This document shows positions 36,801-48,100 of a stretch of DNA of 64,000 bases, one piece after another. The notes beneath the pieces were generated by a model, which was given only the letters and a program-made list of their open reading frames with translations, made no database searches and was not told the origin of the DNA. This DNA is from Todiramphus chloris collaris (Eukaryota; Chordata; Aves; Coraciiformes; Alcedinidae), in the NCBI GenBank assembly GCA_025345505.1, contig JANVCC010010406.1, positions 13,489,242 to 13,553,241 of the forward strand, in the 5' to 3' direction. A program made the translations under genes and the position numbers. Each line of letters starts with the position of its first letter. Positions within the stretch are counted from its first letter, which is position 1.

Positions 36801-39557
36801 AAAACAAGGGGAAAAAAAAAGAGCAGATAGAGCAATTCAGTAAAAAGTGTAGGGTAATTGATGGAATAATCACAAGCCTTGATGAATCTAATACTTTTGT
36901 TCCTATTATGCAACAGATTTTATTTCTGAGGGAAGCCTTGGAGGGTTTACAGACTTCACAGAAGCAGAATACTTTGGAAATAAATCCACGGCTAGGATGA
37001 GAGAAGCCAGTCCAGAGCACACAAGGCCAGTCAGAAGAACGAGACGCATTAAAAAGTTACAGAAAGAAAAACAAGATTGGAAAGTAAAGCATATTACTAA
37101 AGATAAATACATATGCCATTCCTCAAGTGAAGTGAGTTGCAAGATTTTATTTATGTGGCATACCTGGCACACAACTGGTTGTGGAATACCTAGTGGACAT
37201 TTTAGATAATAGATTAATGGCTGTACCTAATTGTTACTGCTTATATGTACAGCCAAAAAGAATAAAACCCAAGATACCCGAAGGTTCATGGACACAAGTA
37301 GGAGATAAGATATGCAATTTTCTGAGAGCAAGGATAAGAAGCTTTGAATTTCACCAAAGAACATTTAATAAACATGACTGAGTAAATAACTACCCTTAGA
37401 ACATAATACCACCACTGCATGAAGTTAAACTTTTTTTCTCTCCTTAGTAATTGCATTCTTCCTAGTAAGTGTTTCTCCTTGGGATCTTAACATTTACCTC
37501 ATTCACTGTGAATTATTTCAGCATTCAATAATCCTTGAAATTAATCTTGTCACACTGTGAAATGATGCCTTAGAGATTCTACAATATATATTAGAGCTAT
37601 TTTTCCATGGCTGGCCAAAACCATTGTGGTCAGGTTTTTTAACTGACAAGAAAAACTTTCTTTTCTCTGGTCTGTATCATTAAGACAAAGGCAGGTGATG
37701 AAAATAAACACAAGTGCACAATACAAAGATTAACTGAAAATGAACAACAGGTGTAGCTTACATGAGCTAATGGAAATAGAAGAGTAACTCTCAGCCTGAT
37801 TTTATGCCCACCTCCTAATCAAATACAATGCTAAATGTGCATGTTGATGTGCATAACAAAACCAATTGAAAACACAGCAGAATGGTGCTCTATTGCACTT
37901 ATCTGGAGTTTCTGCCCCAAAATAACTTTGTTCACACTGCTGTTGAAAAGGTCAACATCTGGCTGGACAGATGTCCAAATACAGAGTGAGCAAATCTGGT
38001 ATCTGTATTATACTTTAAGGCAGATTGGTAAATCTGACAGGCATTTGTTATCAATAGCTTCGTACAGAACACCGATTATCTTCAGATAACAAGTTCTCTG
38101 TTAGAGTGTGTGGGAAGGTGGGAATGATGAGTGGAAAACTGGCATGGTTTCAGAGGCCTGAAAGAATCAAGAAACTGAAGAGATTGGGCAATCTCAGGAT
38201 GGATCTTGCCAAACTAAGTTCTTACTGACTTCAGTTACATCAGCAGCACTGTGAAAAACATCTGTGGCATCTGTATTCTCTTCTTCCCTTTGCATCCTAT
38301 GTACCCATAAAGCAATACATGCAGAGTGATTTGTCTTTGAAGATCTGCTTTTCAGACCTCAGAGATGACTTAAGGAGGGCTCAGTGGAAGTTCTGGGTAT
38401 ACTGCACTGGCAATTTTTATTTCCTTTAGCAAACTGACCACTTACAGAAAGAGGGTTTCATGTATTTAGTTGGTTTTATTTCCATAGTTAGTCATAGGGG
38501 GAAATCAGAGTCCAGCAAAAAAAAACAGATCATGGCAATGATGATATTGATGGTAGGAAGATGGGTCTACAGATTTTTTTTTATTCCTCCATGAGTGTTT
38601 GCTCATATGAAGACCCCACATCTAATCACCTTTGCTAGCTTTGCTAGCAATGACCTTTTGATGCTTATTAACAGCGTATGCTGTAATTCCAAAACCAACA
38701 TACATTATGTGATCCTGATGTTAAGGCTATGCACCTACAGTGCTTATATTCGCTTTATGAAGACTATAGATGAAAAACTAAATACTCCCCATTAAGTGCA
38801 TGCCAGCTGTTACTCTTCCACTTACATTACTTTATTACTTGACTTTGATTGCTTTGTCCTACAGTCTGAAAATGTGAGGACAACCTGAATAAGAATTTTG
38901 CATTTAGCTAATTCAACATACACATATACACACTTACTTGAAACCTTGCAAGCCACTATTGTCCATAAAGGTTTAAAGGGCTCTTAGGAAGATTTCTGAT
39001 TTCTGCTTCAATTTATAGTATGAACACTGCTTGAAAGGCTCAATTGTTTCCTCCAGTGTCCTGATGTCCCACTAAACAAAACTGAATTGATTGATATACA
39101 GCCCATTGATGCTTTTGTATCACTACAGAAGCTGATGGCAACCTTCCACCTCCTCTGCTGAATGGCATAATTGGTCTGCCAGAGAGGATTTGGGATTTTA
39201 ACATGTTCCTTGTTTGGCTGAGCTAACCAATTATTCAGCAGTTGCTATCAAGGTTGCAGACTTTTCTTCACTGGGGTCATTAAGCTTGTCAAAACTAATT
39301 TGTCACCACAACTGCTGACCTTTATTGCCTCCGACAGCAGCACAAGTGTCAAACTAAACAGGACTTTGCATTACAAGAAAGTAAATGACTGATCAGAGCC
39401 CACCAAGCATCCTGACCGTATGCCATAGTCTGGCCTTCTGACCCTGTGAGAGGTGGAAACAGTATCAGATAAATGACATGGGGTCACCAAATGACACTAT
39501 TACTCATTCTGTAGAATAAGTACAACCAAGCCTCAAACAGCTAATGTGAAAGAACAC

Positions 39558-39581
39558 TTGAAGAAGGCATGTGACCTGAAA
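39558..39581 (+). other. Hammerhead-ribozyme-like core in a possible ancient retroelement relic
   Basis: The order TTGAAGA, AGG, seven-base loop, CCT, GAAA matches the hammerhead layout CUGANGA, stem II, GAAA, with one core mismatch (the first C is T). The downstream TGTTGATAATAAAG resembles the short stem III and A-rich tail of hammerheads in Penelope-like elements. With a 3-bp stem II and no clear stem I this could be chance, so it is a weak candidate only. Confidence 0.2.
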
Positions 39582-41399
39582 TGTTGATAATAAAGTTTTG
39601 GGTTGTTTTCTTTTTAATTAAAAAGAGATGATGAAAGTCACTTACTCTGAAACTCTATGATAAAGAAGTCAGAAGCTGACTCTGACTACATTTTTGGAAA
39701 GCTGCTCAGACATAGCAGCTGGCAGTGGGGCACTATGAGCCCAATCCAGCAGATCATTACTGCGCAACATTCTGTATTCTTGACCACCCAAGTGACATCT
39801 GAATCAGTCCAGTGGCAGGTTCTTCATCTGACGCAGAAGCCAAAAAGTACTTAGTATCAGTCTGCACTTACTACAGTGGGGTAAAATTTGTCCCAGAAAC
39901 ATCTGTATACACCTTGAATTCGCTTCACTGAAGGTACAAGATGTTAAAATGGTACAGAAGTCTTATAATGGAGTTAATCCCTTCTATTTAGCTGTAACAA
40001 TAAATTCTTTTGGTGGCAAATAATTAATAACCTGATTTTAATCTTTCCTTTACAGTTGCAAGTTTATTCAGTTCAATGTGGTAATGTGGAATTTGCACCA
40101 TGTTGCTGTAGGGTGTTTTACAGGAGAATAAACTTGCAATAATAAGGGAAAAGTTTCAGAGGAACACTTTCTCTCATCACATTTCTAACCATTCAAAGCA
40201 CCAGTTCTGGAAGGACCCCATTACTCTGAGAGGTCCTACATGGTTCAATTAAGACGACTTGTACTGCTAGAAGCTCATCCCATGAATAAATGTTTTCAGT
40301 GTCAGGACCTTCACTTATGTGCAGTACCAGACAAGTTCTGTAAATACAGTGACAGCAAGAGGTGCTTGCTTTTCCCCCTGCAAACCTTCAAATGCCATCA
40401 TCTTCGCTCCATAGTTTTTTTAAAGCAGTATTTTTCTAAGCCTTCCTCTTTAATGGAAACAGGCAGATGCAATATACTTCAGCTAACAGCAGGCAGTCTT
40501 AAGAGTCAATGTTGTTGGGGTTTTTGCCCATATGAATTACACATATTTAAAGAAGGCTGAGCAATTCAGTGAGCTGATCAGCAACATAACGATTTTTAAC
40601 ACCACTGTATCCATTTAAGAAAGGGAATGTAGAGGAGGAGAAAAAGAGACAAATTAAAAGAGAAGAAGAGTATTGCTGCACAGGACTCCAGGATTTTGTT
40701 GAGTCCTAATGATGTCATTTGGTATTTAATCTCTGTTGACAAGAAGGGTTTTTTCCCTACTTTCTGCAAGAAAGCAAATTCAACATGAACAAACCCCGGT
40801 ATTTGAAGCCAAGATTGGAAGGGAATCTTAAGTTGTTCCTAGACTTCTCTATCCCTTCCCCCTGAACACAGAGAGTACAATAAGGAATATGCTTAACAAG
40901 CCACATAATTATTTTGAGCTTGTTTTTGATTTATAGTTAGGATAGAATCTTACTGAAAGGCTGTTGTATTAATTGGCAGAAAAATAAATAATAGTAATGG
41001 TCATAGCAGTACGAATGATTGGGAAATTGCCAAATATTGCAACTTGTCAAGCATTACAAAGAAAATATTTTAAAAATATGCATATTCTTGGACTAGCATG
41101 TTTTGTTGATAAATCAGCACAGGTGAACAAATCAGAATAGAGGACGGTAAGAATAGAGAAAGAAATGTTTATGACACTCTTCATATTCCCTAACTATTAC
41201 TAATTTCTGGAGGGAGGCACTCCTCTTTTTAAACAAATGGCATTATTTATGGTTTTATTTCAGGGAACAGCATTGACATTGAGTTAGGATATGCAGAGAA
41301 ACAGGAAAGATTTTTTTTTTTCCTTTTGTTTTGATTAATGGTCAGCACCCAGCAGCTGGACAGTCTGTTGCTCTCGTGCAATGTACATCAAAATTTTAC

Positions 41400-41740
41400 A
41401 GAGAGTAGCCCCATGGAGAAGGACTTGGCGATGCTAGTGGATTAAAAACCTAGTATGATCCAGCAGTGTGCACTCACAGACCAGAAAGCCAATCACATCC
41501 TGTGCTGCATCAAGCGTGGTCAGCGGGTCGAGGGACATGATTCTCCTCCTTTACTCTGGTCTCATGAAACCCCTGCCTGGAGTACTGTGTTCAGGTCTGG
41601 GTCCCCCAGCATAAGACATGAGTTCAAAGGATGGTGATGAAGATGGTCAGGGAGCTGGAGCACCTCTCCTGTGATGACAGGCTGAGATACTTATGGTTGT
41701 TCAGCCTGGAGAAGAGAAGGCTCTGGTGAGACCTTACTGA
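41400..41740 (+). mobile_element. CR1 LINE fragment, left part, split by an LTR
   Basis: Forward CR1 in the C-terminal part of ORF2: GAAGGACTTGGCGATGCTAG, CCAGCAGTGTGCACTC, AAAGCCAATCACATCCTGTG, GGAGCACCTCTCCTGTGATG and TTCAGCCTGGAGAAGAGAAG, ending GTGAGACCTTACTGA. CR1 sequence resumes after the LTR at about 42046. A stretch of CR1 that normally lies between the two parts is missing. Confidence 0.88.
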
Positions 41741-42045
41741 TGTCATGCCTGCTATATAAGGGTGTGGGTAGACTGGGCAGGTTGCATGGGTCACTGGCAT
41801 GGAACTGTGGATGCAGATCTAGGTGACGTTTCACATCACTCGCTTTATATATTGTTTCCTTACTATTACTGTTACTACTGTTGTTTCATCTCCTCTTGCA
41901 ATTACTCTGCTAAATTCTCCTTATCTCAGCCCACAGGGTTTTGCCTTTTTCTCCCCATTCACCTGCCCATTTCACCAGTGGGGCAAGGGGTGGTGAGTGA
42001 GCAGCCACGTGGTGCCCAACTCCTAGCTGGGTCTAAACCATGACA
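41741..42045 (+). mobile_element. Short LTR of an ERVL-like avian endogenous retrovirus
   Basis: This is a 305-bp fossil with perfectly inverted 7-bp ends, TGTCATG and CATGACA. Its 3' half (CTTATCTCAGCCCACAGGGT, CCCATTCACCTGCCCATTTC, GTGAGTGAGCAGCCACGTGG, TGGGTCTAAACCATGACA) looks like the 3' end of a common avian ERVL LTR. It is shorter than such LTRs usually are, so it is either a short subfamily or internally shortened. It lies within a CR1. No clean flanking duplication is visible; TACTGA occurs just left (41735) and again 5 bp past the right end (42051). Confidence 0.7.
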
Positions 42046-42322
42046 TAGTCTACTGACAGGATGAGGGGCAATGGTTTGAAACAGGAAGAGGGTAGATTTA
42101 TATTGGAAATAAAATGTGAGTTCTTCACTCTGAGGGTGGTGAGACACTGGAACAGGTTACCCAGAGAAGTTGTGGCTGCCCCCTCCCTGGAACTGTTCAA
42201 GGCCAAGTTGGATGGGGCTTTGAGCAACCTGGTCTAGTGGGAGGTGTCCCTGCCCATGGTAAATGGGGTGGCACTAGATCCAAATCCAACCCAAATCATT
42301 CTACAATTCCATGATTCCATGA
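42046..42322 (+). mobile_element. CR1 LINE fragment, right part, split by an LTR
   Basis: Continuation of the CR1 at 41400. It has CAGGATGAGGGGCAATGGTT, AGGGTGGTGAGACACTGGAA, TGGATGGGGCTTTGAGCAAC and CTAGTGGGAGGTGTCCCTGC, then a worn terminal repeat (ATTCTACAATTCCATGATTC). Confidence 0.92.
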
Positions 42323-44659
42323 GTATTCTCTGTAAAACAAAGAACTATACCCACTAAATGCATGTTTTTACCATACTAAGCATAACTTACCTTATGTCAT
42401 CAACAGGTACCAGGGACTGACTATAGGTGTCAGAGAGAACAAAGAGGAAAAGATGCACCATGCAAAAGGTGCACAATAAACCACCTAGATGCCAATAATC
42501 CTCAGTCATCTTCTCACAGCTCCCTTTTAATGTGTCCAGAACACCTAACTGCTCCAGAATCCAACAGGAAAGAATAAGAGTTATCCAGATTACTGCCATG
42601 ATTCTGACCAGAGATCTGGGAGTCATGACTCCTGAAAGAACAGTCAGAAAAGGATAGCACCAATGAAAATACTGCATCGTGACAGTGGCTTTTCAGATGA
42701 GCCATTCATCCCAGATCCAGACTTACCAAGCTAAGACTCAAGGTTGTTGCCATTACTTAATTAACATTCTGCAATGTAGAAACATATTGTTCACTTTTCA
42801 TTTGGGGATAAAGAACATTTTTCAGTTTTAAACTTATAGATTCCTACAAATCCATCCCTTAGTTGGTATGTAGATCTGGCTACCATGAAAAATCCATGCT
42901 TTAAAAATGTCAGAATGGACATAAACTGTCTAAAACAGTAGAGCTATGAAAGACAGCACAATACACCTACACATAAAGACTGGGAGTTAGGTTTTAAAGT
43001 ATTATTTCTAGTCAAGTCTAAATCACATCTCTATTCAGCATGAACATTCTGGTAGTCAACATACTTCAGCACAAGTATTTATAAAAAGCTGATTTCAAAG
43101 ATACATCCATGAGTACCAAGGAAAAACAAACTTTTATTTAGGTATTCCTAAATATTTGTGCTGTCCATACAAGAACATAAATAATTTTAAGTAATACAAG
43201 ACAGTTTGGGTAGCCAGTCAGAATCGTATCAAAAAGATTTAGAGAAAAGGGATCAATGAAAAAGCTTAGGATCAGTACGCAGACATGAGTTAAGAGCTGT
43301 GAGTCACTGCTGTTCTCTTTTATGCAGAGAATTTCACCAGTGAGAAATCAATGTGAATAACATAAAAAAATAGCTATAAAAAAGTGGCATTCTGCATTCA
43401 CTTCAATTAAATACACTTATCTACACAAGTGCAGCAACATTGATAATCAAACCTGAAAATTACATATGAAATATTACCTAATATTCCATATTACAAAATA
43501 CATCTGAGGCTATAGTGTGCTATAGGAATGTGCTGTTCTATGAATATGGAAAAAAAAAGTATGTTTATTCTAAGTTTATTCTACAATTAATTCTATCTAT
43601 ATAAGTAAAATTATATCCAAATCTGCATTTTTTAGAATTATCAAATCACTGTACTAAAAATGGTTAAAGAACTTGGTGAAAAATTTGTCTTTAAAGAGAC
43701 ACTTCACCTTCAAACAAGCATAAATCATCAAGCTATAACTTTGAAACAGAAGTGTACTTTGTCAGTTAATTTAACCTAGTGATTTTAGTATTCCAATGTT
43801 CTCATTTGGTTGACATGTAAAGATGAATTCAGTGAGATGAGGCAGCTGATGTGTACTGGTGCCAGCGAAAGATGAATTCAAATCAACTACTCAGTGTTGC
43901 CTAGTGGTGTGCTAGTTGCTTCACCAACATCACTGATGGTGAAGAAGTTACAGTGTTCCTTTTTCCACAGGTAAAGTCAGGCAGGTTTATATCATCAATA
44001 TGTAAGTGAGATAGCTTAACACATACTCACAAGATTAAGGAAAATCTATGCAATTAAGTGACTTCCAAAGTCAGCAAAACATAGGAAGAATTAGTGCCAT
44101 CAAAAAGCAGCTCCTGGGGAAAGCTTTTTGCACCATCTACAAAACAGTATTTCTGATGCCTAAGCAGTCTGGATTTTTTCCAGTAGTATTTATGCTTTCA
44201 ACTTGCATTCCCAAGGAATACAAATTCCTTCCTCAGTATTTTGTAGTCATGTTTCTCAAAACTTTGTCAGCTGGTAACAACCTCAGTGGAGCTGTCCCAA
44301 GCCAAATAGATGGTTAGGAGAACTATTCATCAAATCTATGGTGTCTGTGAATTTACAGCTTGAGCCACAAGCATCTGAAATTGACAGGTATCTTTCCACA
44401 AATGATAAAAAGAAAAGGAGTAAAAATAAGGGAAGATGAGAAATTTGCAAAAGTCACTTTCTGGGAAACTGTAAGATTCAACCTCAGTTTCCAATGCAAG
44501 TTATTAAGATTTCATTCTTTCAAATACAAAGTATAATTACTAAGAAAAAAAAAAATGACAGCAGAGAAATTTCACCTCACTCAAGGATGGAACCTGGCAC
44601 CAGCAATGCAGTAAAACATGTGCAAGGATCCTCTCCTCTAATCCTCCTAGCTAGGCACA

Positions 44660-45112
44660 GACACAGAATCACAGAATGTTAAGGGTTGTAAGGGACCTCG
44701 AAAGATCATCTAGTCCAAACCCCCCGCCAGAGCAGGACCACCTAGAGCAGGTCACATAGGAACGCGTCCAGGAGGGTTCTAAATGTCTCCAGAGGAGGAG
44801 GCTCCACAGCCCCTCTGGGCAGCCTGTTCCAGAGCTCCGTCACCCTCACGGGAAAGAAGTTTTTCCTTATATTTCTGTGGAACCCCTCATGCTCCAGCTT
44901 GCACCCTTTGCCCCTTGTCCTATCATTCGACATAACAGAGAAGAGCCTGGCTCCATCCTCCTGACACTATAAACATTAATGAGGTTACCCCTCAGTCTCC
45001 TCCAAACTAAAGAAACCCAGCTCCCTAAGCCTTTCCTCATAAGGGAGATGCTCCACTCTCTCAACCATCTTTGTGGCTCTGCACTGGACTCTTTCAAGCA
45101 GTTCCCTGTGGC
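44660..45112 (-). mobile_element. CR1 LINE 3' fragment
   Basis: Reverse CR1 of the same subfamily as 16928: AGAATCACAGAATGTTAAGG, AGAGCAGGACCACCTAGAGC, AGGAACGCGTCCAGGAGGGT, TGGGCAGCCTGTTCCAGAGC, then TTTGCCCCTTGTCCTATCAT and CTAAGCCTTTCCTCATAAGG. The minus strand still encodes pieces such as [20 protein letters not shown] and [12 protein letters not shown]. It is well preserved, probably one of the younger copies. The truncation is at about 45112. Confidence 0.94.
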
Positions 45113-48100
45113 TCTAGGTTTGTGTGCTGTTTTTTCTGTGTAAACCATGAGAGTTTGCCTGCACATAGGTTTGCATGACTTAACAATGTTTTGTGTCACA
45201 GATAATTTAAGCTTTTGACTAATTATTGGCTTGGTCACATCCTTTGCTTTGCTATGACAGGAAACAATTCCATACAAATAATGTATGCAGACAACTTAGT
45301 TGGCACCTGCCAGCTGTAAAATTTTGAGCATTTGACAAGAGCTTTATCACCAAATTTGCAAGAAGCAAAACGAGCTATGGCATAGCATAGCAAGCAGATG
45401 TCACCATTTTGACTACAGAACTTGAAAAATCTCCAGACAGTTTTTCAGCGATATGACCTGCTTCCTCTCACACACAAGCATCCCAGAGTTTTGAAAAGCA
45501 GGTCCTCAGCATTTAAAGTTGAACACAAACATGAGTCATATACTCCAATTTAGGAGTTCTTTGAATATTTCTGCTTACAGGACTGTCTACATTTAGCATG
45601 TATCCAGAGCTAACTACAGCAGTTTATATAGCAGAGAAGAGACTCACAGGTTGAAATGAAACTCAATTTTATGAAACAGACAAACTAATAACAATGTTAG
45701 TATAAAGTAAACAAAGTTATACTCAGCCCAGCAAACATATCTGAAACCAGGGCAAGGACAGACTAATTTCACAACAGAATTTCTCCACAGAGCCATGGAA
45801 GAACTGACAGGTTTGATATCCAGGAGCACTTCCTATGACTTCTGTAGGGTTAGGATTCAACCTATGTTTGAAAGCATAACATGTTGTGAGTTTAACTGCA
45901 AGTCAAGAAGAACGCTTATGTAGTTTAAGCTAATACCAGGCATATTCTTCTTTAATCTTTATTATTTTGGAATTTAGTCCTTCTCATTATGTAAATAACA
46001 AAAAAAAATCTTGCTGTTATACTCAATAGAAATAGCTAGGTTGTCTTTGATTCACCTTTTACCATTAATGAGGGCTGCCTTTGACACACAATGAATTTCA
46101 AAGGAATGCTATTCTAGTGAAACCCCCTAATAGCTAATACTGATGCAGCTGATGCATTTATTTTATTACTAGCATACAGATTTAGCTTATGCTACTCTCA
46201 CAAAGTCAATCAGCATTACACACATCATTGTGAAAAACGTTTTTTTCCATCAGTGGCAAGGACAGAAAGCTCACAGAGAGTTTAGAACAAGATTATTATA
46301 ATGCTTAAAAGAAAAGCCAGAACGTCTTTCATATATAGAAAGCACCACTGCAGACTGCAGGTGAATGAGTTCTTGGAATCTCCATTTACAGGATTTTAAT
46401 TCTCAAACAAAAACAAAAAAAAAAAAAAAAAAAAAACCACCAAAAAAAAAAACCAAAACAAAACAAAAAAAAAGAACATAATAGCAAAAGAATCTAATTT
46501 ACTGAAACAATTTCACCTTCCCTATGGCAAATTAATTGCAGTCCCTCTACTTGCACAATAAAGTGTGCATTTTCCAAGTCTTTTCTATGTAAAAGACAGA
46601 TGGAAAATCAAGACTAAACCAAGCAACATTAACTTTTCCAAAACACTAATTTAGAGCAAATACTTATGTCAGGTATGGCCAGTCAGGGAGTAGGACTAAT
46701 GTTACAATGTCTTGTTATGCTTTTATACTTAATGCAGGAGTATTAAGTGCAATGAACAGCACAGAGAAAGGTCTCCTCTCTAGTTTCCTCTTGGAACTTC
46801 AGTGAAGCAGTGATGGTAACATGAATCAATATAGTTCATACTAACACAGAATTTAATCACCCTTCTAAACTACTTTGGAGGCAACACTTTCTCTTTTAGG
46901 CTTTTTTCCATGTTGGCATAGCCTATGGTAGGATTTCACTTGGTCTGTTAAACTTGGCTGCTATGGTTTTTTTGAAGCAGGGATGGATTTCTGTTACAGT
47001 CCCTAATTGTGAAGACTGTTAGTGTATTTCTGAGAAAGGTAAAGCAAACACCAAAGAAACTTCTGCAATTAAAGACAAAACAAAGACACAGACAAAGAAC
47101 ACAATATGCTTAGTTCCAGGGCCACAGTCACTGGTTCAGACCGGATCGAACACCATAATTTTAATTTAAAAAATTCGCTGGGCTGATTGGAAGTATGAAC
47201 ATGTATATTTTTGCTAAAACACGACAAAAGTTATTCTTAAGCTTCAATATGATCAAAGCAACATTCTAAAAGCTTATTTCTGCTACTAAAACCTATTTTA
47301 AATAGTTATAACTTACTTCCAAAAAGTTTTAATACTTCTGATTTCATACTTATTTCTTGGGGGTTTTTTTAATTATTGCCACATCTTTCTCATGACAGAA
47401 AGAATTGAGGTGAACCTCTGAACCTTCAAAAGGAAAAGAACAGATGCCCAAGAATGAGGGGACACAACAACCCATCAGCTGATAAAGGGGAAGAACATAA
47501 TCATAAACCAGAATGGAAGGAGGCTTATATCATTTTCCTACCTGTTGCAGAAAAAGCCCAACATAGGCAGGAAATTTCATCCCAGGCCAGACAGGGTGCT
47601 TGCAGCCACATTAACAGTATTTTTTAGGAATAAAAAGCTTCATGATATGGATTCTTTTCCCACATAAGTGAGTACAAGCTGGGCATTACTGAAAACTTCA
47701 TACTTTGAGCATACATCTCAAGAATGTTTACAGCATCTGTGAAGCTCAGCAGCCCTAGGAAACAAACAAGCCTACAGGTATCTGTAGGCTTTAAGCCTCC
47801 TTTTTTTGCAGCTGTGGCAATCAGGAGCTCCCACACCACACCTCTGGCAGGGAAAATGGTGCACAACATCAAGATGCCCATGACTGACATGCATCTGTTG
47901 GCTGCTGCTTGTCGTTGTGATTCCGCTGCCTATGGACTTGCAGCAAAGGATGCTTTTGTAAACAGCTCAGCTTTTGAAGAGTCTAACACAAAAATAACGG
48001 AGGTGCTAACACCCCTGCTTTTTGCTGTGAGTACTACATTCAGTTATTTCACTGTTTCAGTGCTCAGATAAATTTCCCTTCCTTTCTTAGAAATTATGGC

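Larger units (their letters stand above)
27919..41399. other. Intronic stretch without recognised repeats or genes
   Basis: About 13.5 kb of AT-rich intron. I see scattered A/T runs (30.52-30.55 kb, 33.24-33.27 kb, 34.53-34.55 kb), the A17 run at 30.88 kb and the hammerhead-like motif at 39.56 kb. None of the short open frames here has a domain I recognise. Confidence 0.6.

Noticed and set aside
42387-42677. Hydrophobic 96-codon frame on the minus strand resembling a membrane protein
   Set aside because: Hydrophobic stretches arise readily from T-rich DNA. No family resemblance, and it lies in a GLIS3 intron without supporting splice sites.
47724-48071. 115-codon open frame starting MFTASVKLSS
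   Set aside because: No recognisable domain, no splice context, and length possible by chance in 64 kb. Kept only as a slightly unusual non-repetitive patch.
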